Shown: positions 49,005 to 58,302, counted from the first letter of the stretch. The stretch: 64,000 bases of DNA from Spartobacteria bacterium (GCA_003169975.1 PNAA01000022.1:62001-126000); one strand, 5' to 3'. Program-made: numbers and translations. Notes: generated by a model from the sequence alone, not told the origin.

Positions 49005-51695
49005 GTGATTTCGGTGCACTACGAGCAGGGCGTTTTTTTGCCTAACGAAAACATCTGGCTCGATCCGTCGGAGGCGAAACCGTTCGCCTTTGTCTCGCAC
49101 GCGCACAGCGACCATATCGCCCCGCACGACGAGATCATCGTCTCGGAACGAACCTCTCGGCTGCTGCAGGCGCGGCTCCCCGGCGAGCGCAACGAGCACG
49201 TGCTCCCCTTCGGCCGGCCGGCGACGGTTCACGGGCTGGAGGTCACGCTCCTGCCCGCCGGCCACATCTTTGGCTCGGCCCAGTTCTTTCTCGAATCCGA
49301 CGCCGGCAGCCTGCTCTACACCGGCGATTTCAAGCTGCGGCGCGGCCGTTCCGCCGAGGCGACGGAATGGAAACAAGCCGACACCCTCATCATGGAAACC
49401 ACCTACGGCCGGCCGCGCTATCGTCTCCCGCCGACCGAACTGGTGGTGCAACAAATCGTCGCCTTCTGCCGCGAAGCGCTGGAGGAAGGCGCGACGCCGG
49501 TGCTTCTCGGCTATTCGTTAGGCAAAGCGCAGGAGATTCTTTGCTCGCTCGCGGAGGCGAATCTCCGGCCGATGCTCCATGGCTCGGTCTATCGGATGAC
49601 GCGGATTTATGAACAATTCGGCCAGGCCTTTTGCCAATACGAGCGCTACGACGCGAAGGCAGTCGCGGGCAAAGTGCTCATCTGTCCGCCGAGCGCGAAT
49701 CGCTCGCGCATGCTCGAGAAAATTCCGAAGAAGCGCGTCGCGATGATCAGCGGCTGGGCGGTCGAACCCAACGCCATTTACCGTTATCAGGTCGACGCCG
49801 CCTTTCCCCTCTCGGATCACGCTGACTACGACGACCTGTTGCGCTACGTCGATCTGGTGCAGCCGAAGCGTGTCCTGACGCTGCACGGATTCGCCGCCGA
49901 TTTCGCGCGCGACCTGCGTGACCGTGGGCTCGAGGCATGGGCGCTGAACCAGCAAAATCAGCTCGAGCTCACCTTGTGCACCGCGCCTCCGCGGAATGTT
50001 CGCTCCGTCATCCCGAGCGCAGTCGAGGGATCCCGACGTGCCACGGAACGCTCCGAATTTGCCGAATTCGCGAAGGTCGGCGAACAGATCGAGGCGACCC
50101 CGGCCAAACTGGAAAAAGTGCGGCTCCTCTCCGATTACCTGCGCTCGCTCGCCCCCGAACAACTGCGCCGCGCGACCATTTTCTTCACCGGAAAACCTTT
50201 CGCCCAAAGCGACCAGCGGACGCTGCAAACCGGTTGGGCGATCATCTCCCGCGCGCTCCTCGGCGCGAGCCAGCGGGGCAACGCCGAGCTGCGCCGAATC
50301 GCGCGCAGCCATGGCGACGCGAGCAAGACCGCGCGTGAAGCGCTCGAGGGGCGAACGATGCCCGAGCCGTTTTCGTTAGGCGAGGCCGCCGCTCTCTTCG
50401 AAGCATTGCACAAGACGCGCGGGCCAACCGGCAAAACCGAACTGCTCCAGGCGCGGTTACAAAAACTCTCCGCGCTCGAAGCGCAATACGTCGTCAAGAT
50501 CCTGACTGGCGATCTGCGCATCGGCTTGCGCGAGGGACTGGTCGAGGAAGCGATCGCGCGCGCTTTCGAAGCTCCGCTCGATGACTTGAAGGAAGCCCAC
50601 ATGTTGTTAGGCGACATCGGCCAGACGGCGCTCCTCGCGGCGCGGCGCGAGTTGGATCGCGCGGAGCTGACCCTTTTCCGTCCCATCAAATGCATGCTGG
50701 CCAGCCCGGAGCCGACCGCGGAAGCGATCTGGGCGCGCTTCGCGGATCGGTCGTCCCATACGACCTATGTGGAAGACAAGTTCGATGGCATCCGCGCCCA
50801 ACTGCACCGCGGCGTGGATCGGGTCGAGCTTTTCTCGCGCGATTTGCGCCGGGTGACGGGGCAATTCGAAGAGCTCGCCGAGGGTGCGCGTGGCCTGGGC
50901 GACGAGGTCATCCTCGACGGCGAGATCATCGCTTTCGAGCGCGGGAAAAAACTGACTTTTTTCGATCTGCAAAAGCGTCTCGGACGAAAAAGCGAGAGCG
51001 CCGGTTTATTTGCCGCGCCCACGGCCGATGTGCCGGTTGTTTTCGTGGCGTTTGATTTGCTCTGGTTGAACGGCCGTTCGCTCCTCAAGACGCCGTTGTG
51101 CGAGCGCCGCGAACTTTTACGCGGCCTAACGATGCCGGCGCAATTTCAAATCGCGGAGGTTTCTCCGGCCGGATCCGCCGAAGAAATCGAGCTGGCTTTC
51201 CAGCTGGCGCGGCGGCGCCTGAACGAGGGTTTGATGATCAAGGACCCGGAGAGTCCCTACACGCCCGGCCGGCGTGGCCTGTCGTGGTTGAAGCTGAAGA
51301 AAGAGCTGGCCACGCTCGATGTGGTGGTGGTCGCCGCGGAACTCGGGCACGGCAAGCGCAACCATGTGCTGAGCGATTACACCTTCGCGGTGCGCGACGA
51401 GGAGAGCGGAAAGCTCTTGCCAATTGGCAAAGCTTACAGCGGCCTGACGGATGCCGAGATTGCGGAACTGACCGAGCATTTTCGCCGGAACACGATCAAC
51501 GACCGTGGCCGCTACCTGGAAGTAAAGCCGGACACGGTGCTCGAAATCGCCTTCGATTCCATTCAGCCGAGCACGCGGCACGCGAGCGGTCTCGCGTTGC
51601 GCTTCCCGCGGATCAAGGCGATTCGGCGCGACAAGACGCCGGACGCGATCGACACCCTGGCTTACGCGCGCCAGCTGGCGGCAGCGACTCGTTAG
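49005..51695 (+). CDS. Fused beta-CASP nuclease and ATP-dependent DNA ligase
   Basis: 896 residues from a GTG. Residues 1-330 are a metallo-beta-lactamase/beta-CASP nuclease like the Exo proteins found beside bacterial LigB: metal motif HAHSDH (32-37), LLPAGHIFGSAQFF, LYTGDFK, METTYGRPRY and FPLSDHADYDDL. Residues 360-896 are an ATP-dependent ligase: an N-terminal DNA-binding part (LLSDYLRSLAPEQLRRATIF), adenylation motif EDKFDGIR with Lys592, VILDGEIIAF, VAFDLLWLNG, GLMIKDPESPYTPGRRG, WLKLKKEL, and an OB-fold end. In many bacteria the two are separate genes in an operon. A joint role in DNA end processing and sealing is inferred. Confidence 0.92.
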   Translation: MISVHYEQGVFLPNENIWLDPSEAKPFAFVSHAHSDHIAPHDEIIVSERTSRLLQARLPGERNEHVLPFGRPATVHGLEVTLLPAGHIFGSAQFFLESDAGSLLYTGDFKLRRGRSAEATEWKQADTLIMETTYGRPRYRLPPTELVVQQIVAFCREALEEGATPVLLGYSLGKAQEILCSLAEANLRPMLHGSVYRMTRIYEQFGQAFCQYERYDAKAVAGKVLICPPSANRSRMLEKIPKKRVAMISGWAVEPNAIYRYQVDAAFPLSDHADYDDLLRYVDLVQPKRVLTLHGFAADFARDLRDRGLEAWALNQQNQLELTLCTAPPRNVRSVIPSAVEGSRRATERSEFAEFAKVGEQIEATPAKLEKVRLLSDYLRSLAPEQLRRATIFFTGKPFAQSDQRTLQTGWAIISRALLGASQRGNAELRRIARSHGDASKTAREALEGRTMPEPFSLGEAAALFEALHKTRGPTGKTELLQARLQKLSALEAQYVVKILTGDLRIGLREGLVEEAIARAFEAPLDDLKEAHMLLGDIGQTALLAARRELDRAELTLFRPIKCMLASPEPTAEAIWARFADRSSHTTYVEDKFDGIRAQLHRGVDRVELFSRDLRRVTGQFEELAEGARGLGDEVILDGEIIAFERGKKLTFFDLQKRLGRKSESAGLFAAPTADVPVVFVAFDLLWLNGRSLLKTPLCERRELLRGLTMPAQFQIAEVSPAGSAEEIELAFQLARRRLNEGLMIKDPESPYTPGRRGLSWLKLKKELATLDVVVVAAELGHGKRNHVLSDYTFAVRDEESGKLLPIGKAYSGLTDAEIAELTEHFRRNTINDRGRYLEVKPDTVLEIAFDSIQPSTRHASGLALRFPRIKAIRRDKTPDAIDTLAYARQLAAATR
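50007..50034 (+). repeat. REP-like GTCATCCCGAGCGCAG element inside the ligase linker
   Basis: GTCATCCCGAGCGCAGTCGA and the following GGGATCCC match a dispersed intergenic repeat that I know from many environmental genomes (often read in proteins as VIPSAVEGS). Here it encodes residues 335-344 in frame, in the linker between the nuclease and ligase parts. Confidence 0.6.
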
Positions 51696-53333
51696 GGCTG
51701 GTGCGTACCCGGTGAGGGGGAAGTGTCGGGCCCGGGAGTGCCTTTGCTTTTCCGCTGTTTCTTTCCGGCGCGCTTTTCCTGTCTCTGCCCGGCCGTGTCA
51801 TCGTTAGGCGAAGCCGCGCTCGGCGTTTCCACAGCAGAGAGTGCGGGGGTTGCCGCAGGCTGTTTCGCGGCCGCCGGGGCCGTCGGGAGGGGCTGGTCAC
51901 CGCGCCGCTCCAGCATTTTCTGCTCGCGCTCGGCCCGCCGCTGGGCCTGCTCCTGCTGGCGTTGTTGTTGCTTCGCTTCCTGTGCGGCCCTGGCGATTTC
52001 GCGCCGGTCGCGGTCCGCTTCATTGGGCGACGAGACGTCTTGCGCCGGGCTGGGTTGGATCGGTTGCGCGGCAGGCTGTGCCCTGGCGCCGGGTCGACCT
52101 CGTTGCGGCGAGGCGGGCGGCGGCGGAGGGTTGCTGGGCAGACGAGCGGGCGTTCCGACCGGAATCGCGGTCGCGGCGGAAACGGACGGGGACACGGTCC
52201 GGCCCACCTGTGCCGAGCCGGGCCGGGCAGGAGGCGTTGTCTTGTTTCCCGGCCTAACGAACCGCTGGGGCGGCAGATTTGGCGGCGGAGTCGCTTCCGC
52301 TTCCATCTTGGCGCGCGCCTTTTGCGCGGCTTGCGCATCCTGGATTCCCGCCCAGCCGCGCTCCACCTCGGGCTGCGCGATGTTGCGCGCGACGACTTCG
52401 CCGCGGATCACCGGGCGTTCGTCGTTGAAATTCTGCGTCCGCTCGAGGCGCAGCCGCTCGATCGGTTGACGACTGCGCGCGCGCAGATCGTCAAAGCTCG
52501 GGCCGCGATCAACGATGAGCGAGTTACTGTAGGTGATGTTGGTGACGTTGGTCGTCTGGTTGATAATCGTGACGTTGCGTTCCGGCGGGACGATCGCGCG
52601 CACGCTCATCTGGCCGCCGAATTCGTTAGCCGGAACGAAGGCATACTGCTCGGGGCCGATGTCGTAGTAGTTGTCGGCCCAATTGCGAATGCCGGTCTGG
52701 CGATCGAAGCGCGCCTCGGGCGGCACACGGCGCCCAGCCGACATAATCATTCCCCTTGCGCCACGAGACCCAGGCGGGCGCCCATTGTTCGCCCGGGACC
52801 CAAACCCAGCCGACACTGTGCAAACGAATCCAGCGGCCATAGTGATAAGTGGCCCAGCCGAATTGCTCGTCGGAGATCCAGGTCCAGCCGGCGTCGGTGT
52901 AAACCCAATGGCCGTTGGTGTAGGGCCGCCAGTCGCGCGATTGCGCGGCCTGGCGCGGCTGGAAGACGTAGCCGTAATCGCTCGTCTCCATCCAGTCGCC
53001 GTAAGGATCGAGCTTGCGATAGAAAGTAGAATACGAGCTGTTGTCGGAGTCGCCGGCAACGGCGGTGCGAGCGGAGGACGACTGGGCGGCGGCCGGAGCC
53101 GCGGTCGCGACGGGACGATTTTCTTTGGCGGCGAGCGCCTGTTCGCGGGCGTCGAGCTTGGCCTGGCGCTGCGCCAGTTTTTGTTGTTCGTCGGCCTGGT
53201 GCTCGGCGTCGAGGCGCTGTTGCACCTGCCGTTCAATCTCGGCGTTTCTTTCCGCTTCGGTCGGTTGTTTCCCGCAGGAACTAAAGAAAACCGCCAGCGC
53301 CGCGAACAGTGGCAGGAGCAAGATTCTTTTCAT
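51692..53333 (-). pseudogene. Lipoprotein gene with Trp/Tyr-rich domain, frameshifted
   Basis: The first frame (from the ATG at 53331-53333) has a lipobox (FAALAVFFSSC), a Gln-rich coiled coil and a domain with YGDWMETSDYGYVFQP, then WVYTDAGWTWISDEQFGWA and YGRWIRLHSVGWVWVPG. After DYVGWAP (about 52742) it goes out of phase. The other frame continues sensibly with PPEARFDRQTGIRNWADNYY, then IVPPERNVTIINQTTNVTN and a long Pro/Gln/Arg-rich coiled coil to the stop at 51692. One extra base within CCGTGTGCCG explains this. The whole is like the DUF6600-type lipoproteins of this phylum. A sequencing error would make it intact at about 546 residues. Confidence 0.8.
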
Positions 53334-53402
53334 AAAATAGTGAGACCGGGTTTGGCGCAGGTTATTCGAAGAAAACGGGACCGGGGTCGCGTCGGCGGCT
53401 CG

Positions 53403-53609
53403 TTAGTGCTCGTTAGGCGAAGGTGATGCTGGAGCGCTGGGCACGGGGATGATCGTGACGGTTTCAACTTTGGGCCGCCGGAGACGCTGCCATTGTCCGT
53501 AGCCTGCGAGCAGGGCAAAAAGGATCAAGATCGCCAGCATCAGTTTCAATCCGCTCACCGGCGCGCGGCTGGTGCCGGGGGAACGAGCGGGTGGTCCGGG
53601 CAATTCCAT
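53403..53609 (-). CDS. Small membrane protein (68 aa)
   Basis: 68 residues with one hydrophobic helix (LKLMLAILILFALLAGYGQW) preceded by a Pro-rich start and followed by basic residues and VETVTIIPVPSAPASP. The frame is open between two palindrome-flanked neighbours, and the span has clear positive-inside charge. No family recognised. Its last residues PNEH are encoded by a CCTAACGA copy of the dispersed word. Confidence 0.5.
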   Translation of the reverse strand: MELPGPPARSPGTSRAPVSGLKLMLAILILFALLAGYGQWQRLRRPKVETVTIIPVPSAPASPSPNEH

Positions 53610-53661
53610 CGGTGAGTATCGCGGACCGCGGCGCGCGTCGCAAACCCGGTCGGCGGATAGA

Positions 53662-53728
53662 CTCGTGCTCCTGATCGTAATTGTAATCGATCTCTTCAGG
53701 GAAAAGGATCGAGCACGAGAACGAGACG
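53662..53728. repeat. Intergenic palindrome of TCGTGC/TCGTAA hexamers (copy 3)
   Basis: Left arm 53662-53692 (CTCGTGCTCCTGATCGTAAT and on) faces right arm 53706-53728 (GATCGAGCACGAGAACGAGA). Shorter and more degenerate than copies 1 and 2. It lies between the plsC stop and the next gene. Confidence 0.75.
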
Positions 53729-53745
53729 CGACTGGGCGGCTTGGG

Positions 53746-54360
53746 TTATTCCAACTTCAGCGCGGCGATCGCTTCCATCACCCGCGCGCTGAGGCGGGGG
53801 TAGACTTCGCGCCCGTTACCCTCGAGATCGGCCGCCGTGAAGTGAAGCGGCTCGCCCACCACGATCGTGATCGGACAAAAACGCAGTTTCCCGCCGCCGC
53901 GCGGCAAGGCCTGATGCGCTCCGAAAATCCGCATCGGCACGACGGGCGCGAGAGTCTTTGCAATCACGAAACCGAGACCGGGCTGGGGTGGCTGCAATTG
54001 GCCGTCGAGGGTGCGCGAGCCCTCTGGAAAAACGAGGGCGCCGTGATTCGCGCGCAGGGTTCGGATGAGCGCTTTCAACGCGCTGCGATCGCCGCCCTCC
54101 TGGTCGACCGGGATGACATTCAGTTTCGGCAGCACCCAACCGAGCACGGGGACATCGAGCAACGATTTGCGCGCCAGGAAATAGATCGCCCGCCGGCAGG
54201 CGATGCCGGCGAAGGGTGGATCCAAATAGCTTTCGTGATTCATCGCCAGGATGACCGGCCCTTCCTGGATGACGCGCTCCGGATGAATGACGCGAAAGCG
54301 AAAAAGGACCCGCGCGACCAGGCGGGTGAGGTGATAGATCGTGAAATACCAGGGATTCAC
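53746..54360 (-). CDS. plsC: 1-acyl-sn-glycerol-3-phosphate acyltransferase
   Basis: 204 residues with acyltransferase block I NHESYLDPPF (the HxxxxD motif is present) and block III FPEGSRTLDG. A hydrophobic N-terminus (YHLTRLVARVLFRF) allows membrane contact. It makes phosphatidic acid for phospholipid synthesis. The start overlaps the cmk stop (ATGA), so aroA, cmk and plsC form a unit in which coupling of cmk and plsC is tight. Confidence 0.92.
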   Translation of the reverse strand: MNPWYFTIYHLTRLVARVLFRFRVIHPERVIQEGPVILAMNHESYLDPPFAGIACRRAIYFLARKSLLDVPVLGWVLPKLNVIPVDQEGGDRSALKALIRTLRANHGALVFPEGSRTLDGQLQPPQPGLGFVIAKTLAPVVPMRIFGAHQALPRGGGKLRFCPITIVVGEPLHFTAADLEGNGREVYPRLSARVMEAIAALKLE

Positions 54361-55019
54361 CGCGCGATGGTTAGTCCCTTTAATTTCAAGCGGCCGATGA
54401 TTTCCCCTACCACCCCGTCGATCGTCAGGTTGGAGCTGTCGATCACATGCGCGTCCTCGGCGATGATCAAGGGCGAGGCGCGGCGCGACGAATCCGCTTC
54501 GTCCCGCGCAGTAACCCGGTCGCGTTGTCCCTGCGCCGCGCGCCGGCGCAAACGAATTTCCGGTGAGGCGTCGATGTAAAACTTGAAGGGCGTCTCGGGA
54601 AAAACGACCGAGCCGATATCACGGCCTTCCATCACGAGATCGTTCGTCACGGCGTAACGACGAAGATGATCGACCAGGATTTCGCGCACGCGCGGCACGC
54701 TGCTGACGAGCGAAACATTGTCGTTCACGCGATCTTCGCGCAGGAACGGCTCAGGATCGACGCCGTCGATCCGCACGAACGAGTCGCGGTCGCGCAGCTC
54801 GCAGGCAATCGCGACGCTCTCGGCGAGCTGCTCGATCGCAGCGGCATCGTCGGCGGGAATTCCACGGTCGAGCACGAGCCAGGTTATCGCCCGATACATC
54901 GCGCCCGAGTTGACGTAAACAAAGCCAAGCCGTCGCGCCAGCTCCCGGGCGACGCTGCTTTTCCCGGAAGCGGCCGGGCCGTCGATCGCGATGATCTTGT
55001 GCGCGGAAGGGGAGTTCAT
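54357..55019 (-). CDS. cmk: Cytidylate kinase
   Basis: 220 residues. The P-loop IAIDGPAASGKSSVAREL, the CMP-binding VNSGAMYRAITW, MEGRDIGSVVFPE and LRRRAAQGQRDR lid are all present. It phosphorylates CMP and dCMP. It follows aroA by 23 bp, an order seen in many bacteria (aroA-cmk-rpsA), but here plsC is next instead of rpsA. Confidence 0.95.
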   Translation of the reverse strand: MNSPSAHKIIAIDGPAASGKSSVARELARRLGFVYVNSGAMYRAITWLVLDRGIPADDAAAIEQLAESVAIACELRDRDSFVRIDGVDPEPFLREDRVNDNVSLVSSVPRVREILVDHLRRYAVTNDLVMEGRDIGSVVFPETPFKFYIDASPEIRLRRRAAQGQRDRVTARDEADSSRRASPLIIAEDAHVIDSSNLTIDGVVGEIIGRLKLKGLTIAR

Positions 55020-55042
55020 CGCGAGACCGGCGCCGGGGGCGG

Positions 55043-56395
55043 CTATTCTTCCTCCGCGCGCGAGTGCGAGAGTGAACTGATGACCGGCGTGGTGGTGCGA
55101 AAACCCTTCGGATTACACAACTCGCTGAGCATCTTCTCAAAGCCGGGATAGGAAGTCGCGACGCAATCTACGTCCTGGATGACGGTTTCGCCTTCCGCGA
55201 ACATACCCGCGACCGCGAACGCCATCGCGACGCGGTGGTCGCCGAAACTGGAAAGGCGCGTGCCATGGAGTGGAGCGCCGCCGTGGATCTCGAGTCCGTC
55301 GGTCAACTCGACCACTTGTCCTCCCATCGAGCGCAGGTTGTGCGCGATGGCGGCGATCCGGTCGGTTTCCTTGACCCGCAGTTCCTGGGCGTGCCGGATG
55401 ATGGTGGTCCCGTTGGCGAGCGCGCCGGCGACGGCGAGAATCGGCAACTCATCGATCAGTTGCGGGATTTCTTTGCCTTGGATGACGGTCGCCTTTAAGC
55501 GCGCGCCGGTGATTTCGACGATGCCGCGCGGCTCGACTTGATCGACGTCCTCGATCGCTTCGCGCACCTGCGCACCCATGCGCACGAGGACGCCGAGCAA
55601 GCCGGTGCGGGTCTCGTTCAGGCCAACCTCCCGCACCAAAAGATGACCGCCCGGTTGGGCCGCCGCGGCGACGAGCCAGAAGGCGGCGGAAGAAATATCG
55701 CCCGGAATGCTAAAGTCGCGCGACTCCGGCACGTGATCGCCGAACACACTCACGCCCGTTTCATCCTTGTGCGTGCGGACGAGAAAGTAATTGAGCATCA
55801 ACTCCGTATGGTTGCGCGTGGGGACGGGCTCCTGCATGGTGGTTTTCCCCTTGGCAAAGAGGCCGGCGAAAAGCAGGGCGCTCTTCAACTGCGCGCTCGC
55901 CACCGGCATCGAGTAATTTATTCCATGGAGCGGCGCGCCCTCGATCCGCAACGGCGCGGTTTCCTGTTCGCCCTCGGCTTCGATTTTTGCCCCCATCAGG
56001 CGGAGCGGCTCGAGGATCCGCGCCATCGGGCGTTTCGAGAGCGAGCCATCGCCGACGAGCCGGCTCTTGAACGGCTGGCCGGCCAGCATGCCGGCCAGCA
56101 GCCGCATCGTGGTGCCGGAATTGCCGCAATTAATATCGCCTTGCGGGGCGGTTAGTTTCCGTTTTTTGCCGTGCACGATGAGCACTTCTGGCTCGGGTTG
56201 TTCGATCGTGATCCCGAGCGCGCGCATCGCGACGACGGTATTCATGCAATCGGCGCTGCGCGAAAAGCCGCGAAGCACGCATGGGCCGTTGGCGAGCGAC
56301 GCGATCAGGACGGCGCGATGCGAAATGCTCTTGTCGCCCGAAACGGTGATCTCCGCCTCAATTCGCGGCGCGCGTTTTATGCGAAGGTCATCCAT
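55043..56395 (-). CDS. aroA: 3-phosphoshikimate 1-carboxyvinyltransferase (EPSP synthase)
   Basis: 450 residues. Shikimate-phosphate and PEP sites are visible: VSGDKSISHRAVLIASLANG, NCGNSGTTMRLLAGMLAG, LVGDGSLSKRPM, ELRVKETDRIAAIAHNLR and SFGDHRVAMAFAVAG. The active-site loop reads NSGTTMR, with Gly96-equivalent not seen as Ala; class (I or II) was not settled. It makes EPSP for aromatic amino acids. First gene of aroA-cmk-plsC. No CGTTAGGC word is found from 53419 to 57961, which includes this operon. Confidence 0.95.
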   Translation of the reverse strand: MDDLRIKRAPRIEAEITVSGDKSISHRAVLIASLANGPCVLRGFSRSADCMNTVVAMRALGITIEQPEPEVLIVHGKKRKLTAPQGDINCGNSGTTMRLLAGMLAGQPFKSRLVGDGSLSKRPMARILEPLRLMGAKIEAEGEQETAPLRIEGAPLHGINYSMPVASAQLKSALLFAGLFAKGKTTMQEPVPTRNHTELMLNYFLVRTHKDETGVSVFGDHVPESRDFSIPGDISSAAFWLVAAAAQPGGHLLVREVGLNETRTGLLGVLVRMGAQVREAIEDVDQVEPRGIVEITGARLKATVIQGKEIPQLIDELPILAVAGALANGTTIIRHAQELRVKETDRIAAIAHNLRSMGGQVVELTDGLEIHGGAPLHGTRLSSFGDHRVAMAFAVAGMFAEGETVIQDVDCVATSYPGFEKMLSELCNPKGFRTTTPVISSLSHSRAEEE

Positions 56396-56537
56396 GTTTT
56401 CGGGAAAAGGGCGCCGGTCGCGGGCTTACCGGCCAGCGTGGAGAAGAATCCCAAGTTGCGTGTAAATGTCCAGTGTGGCGGCGCGAGACGGCGCACCGCC
56501 GGTTCCGCGGAGGGTCCGACCCGGGAACCTCGCCTCG

Positions 56538-56924
56538 TCAGGGAACGAGGAAGATTTTTTGCGTGTAAGGATCGCGCACCTCGGAGCCGGGCGGGAAACC
56601 CCGCACGTCGACCAGGCCCGCGTCGGGCGCGTAGGGGCTTTTGACAAAGCCGGGCTTGTCGGGCACCGGAATGCCGTAAGGGACGTCGCCCTTGGTCGGC
56701 TTGACCGGCGCGGCCGTGGCAGCCGTTTGCGGAGGCGGCGGCGGGGTCGCAGTGACTTCCGGCGGCGGCGGCGTGCCTTGATTGAAGGGTTGCTGGGTCG
56801 GGTATTGCGTCTCGGGCGCTTGCTGATAGGTGGTGGCGTGGGAACGACGCGGCGGCGGCTCCGGTTCAGAACAAGCGGCAACAAAAAGGGTCGTGAGGAG
56901 CGCGAGCGAGATCGATTTTTTCAT
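56538..56924 (-). CDS. Pro-rich lipoprotein
   Basis: 128 residues. The signal peptide and lipobox ([12 protein letters not shown]) are followed by a Pro/Gln/Thr-rich linker (about residues 22-80) and a conserved end: [20 protein letters not shown], then [18 protein letters not shown] and FLVP. This ending is common in small verrucomicrobial lipoproteins. No function is known to me. Monocistronic. Confidence 0.75.
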   Translation of the reverse strand: MKKSISLALLTTLFVAACSEPEPPPRRSHATTYQQAPETQYPTQQPFNQGTPPPPEVTATPPPPPQTAATAAPVKPTKGDVPYGIPVPDKPGFVKSPYAPDAGLVDVRGFPPGSEVRDPYTQKIFLVP

Positions 56925-57069
56925 ACGGGTTTTGCCTTGGGCGATGTGACCAGTTTGTAGTGCATTCGGTCGCGAGTGACAAAGAATATTTGCAGCGGAT
57001 CACGCGGCCCATCCGTTTCCGGACAAAAATACAAATTCACGAGCGCTGCTTTTCGAATCAGAAAGGGAA

Positions 57070-58230
57070 ATGGAGAGGCGCGAAGAAGTCATTCTGGTCA
57101 TTGACGATGATCGTGGGAGTCGGCGGATGTTGCTGCGGGCGCTGGGCGAAGCCGGCTATGCATGTCGCGAATCGGCCAGTGGGGTCGAGGCGCTGGCGAT
57201 GCTCCACGCGGAAGCGCCGTCGCTGCTCCTGCTCGATTTTGATATGCCGGAGCTGAACGGCGCGGAAGTGCTTTCCCGCCTCCGCGGGGATGCCGACCCG
57301 GCGATCGCGCAATTGCCGGCAATCATGCTCACCGGCTACGGCGGGAGGGCAACCGAAGTGCTTTGTCTGGAAGCGGGCGCGAATGATTTCGTCACCAAGC
57401 CGATCAACCTCCCGGTCCTGCGGGCGCGGATCGACACGCAGTTGCGGCTGCAATCGCTCCGCCGGCAGTTGCAGCAGCAGAACGATGAACTGGAAGCGTG
57501 GCGCAAAGATCTGGAGCGCGACCTGGCAGCGGCCCGTCTCACCCAGCGATCGCTAATTCCGCAGAAACCGCCGCTCCTGCCCGGTTGGGAAGTGGCCGCG
57601 GTCTATCGCCCGGTCATTCAGGTCGGTGGCGATATCTACGGCTGGCTGCGGATGACCGATGGCCGCACGCTCTTCTGGATCGCCGATGCGACCGGCCATG
57701 GGGCGGCGGCGGCCTTGCTCACCACCCTCGCGAAGTTGCTTTTCCACCACGGCAGCGTGGAGCACGCGCGCCCGGCGGAAATCATGGAGGCGGTGAACAA
57801 CGACTTCCGCAGTATTTTCGGCGCGCGCTCATTCATGACGGCGATGTGCGTCGCGCTCGAGGCGCAGACGGGGTGCGCGAGTGTCGTCGGAGCGGGCCAT
57901 CCGCCGCTCATTGTTGCGCGCCGCACGGGGCCGGCCGAACTGGTCACTTCGGTCGCGCCCCCGTTAGGCTTGCTTGAGAAATCGCACTTTGAGGAAACGA
58001 CCATCGCCTTGCAACCGGGCGACGGATTCCTTCTCTACACCGATGGACTTTACGGCGCATCAAAGGTGGAAGCCGAGCGCTGGACGCCCACGCGTTTGCA
58101 GGCGCTGATGACCGGCGATCAATCGAGCGCGCAGGCTTTGCTCGGGCATTTGCTCGAGCGGGCTGCGCCGGACAAGGGCGAGCAACTGGCCGACGATCTG
58201 GCGGCGTTGGTCGTGCGGCGCGGGTCCTAA
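57070..58230 (+). CDS. Response regulator with PP2C phosphatase output
   Basis: 386 residues. A receiver domain (1-125) has the acidic pair VIDDDRGS, phospho-acceptor LLLLDFDMPELNG and FVTKPIN lysine. A coiled linker follows (130-160), then a PP2C_SIG domain (about 175-385) with QVGGDIYGWL, WIADATGHGAAAALLTT and LLYTDGLYG. Such proteins (RssB/RsbP-like) relay phosphorylation to STAS partners. The STAS protein at 47.6 kb is one candidate but is not adjacent. The final DDLAAL is the usual metal-binding DD. Confidence 0.9.
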   Translation: MERREEVILVIDDDRGSRRMLLRALGEAGYACRESASGVEALAMLHAEAPSLLLLDFDMPELNGAEVLSRLRGDADPAIAQLPAIMLTGYGGRATEVLCLEAGANDFVTKPINLPVLRARIDTQLRLQSLRRQLQQQNDELEAWRKDLERDLAAARLTQRSLIPQKPPLLPGWEVAAVYRPVIQVGGDIYGWLRMTDGRTLFWIADATGHGAAAALLTTLAKLLFHHGSVEHARPAEIMEAVNNDFRSIFGARSFMTAMCVALEAQTGCASVVGAGHPPLIVARRTGPAELVTSVAPPLGLLEKSHFEETTIALQPGDGFLLYTDGLYGASKVEAERWTPTRLQALMTGDQSSAQALLGHLLERAAPDKGEQLADDLAALVVRRGS

Positions 58231-58302
58231 ACCCGCAATATTTTTTTTCGCCGGAGTAAAATTAGTATTGCTCTCGTGCAGCCCAACGATTAATCAGCCT
58301 CT

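Noticed and set aside
34345-53728. Hexamer arrays as CRISPR
   Set aside because: Units are 6 bp with no spacers of unique sequence, and no cas gene is present. They are simple-sequence palindromes.
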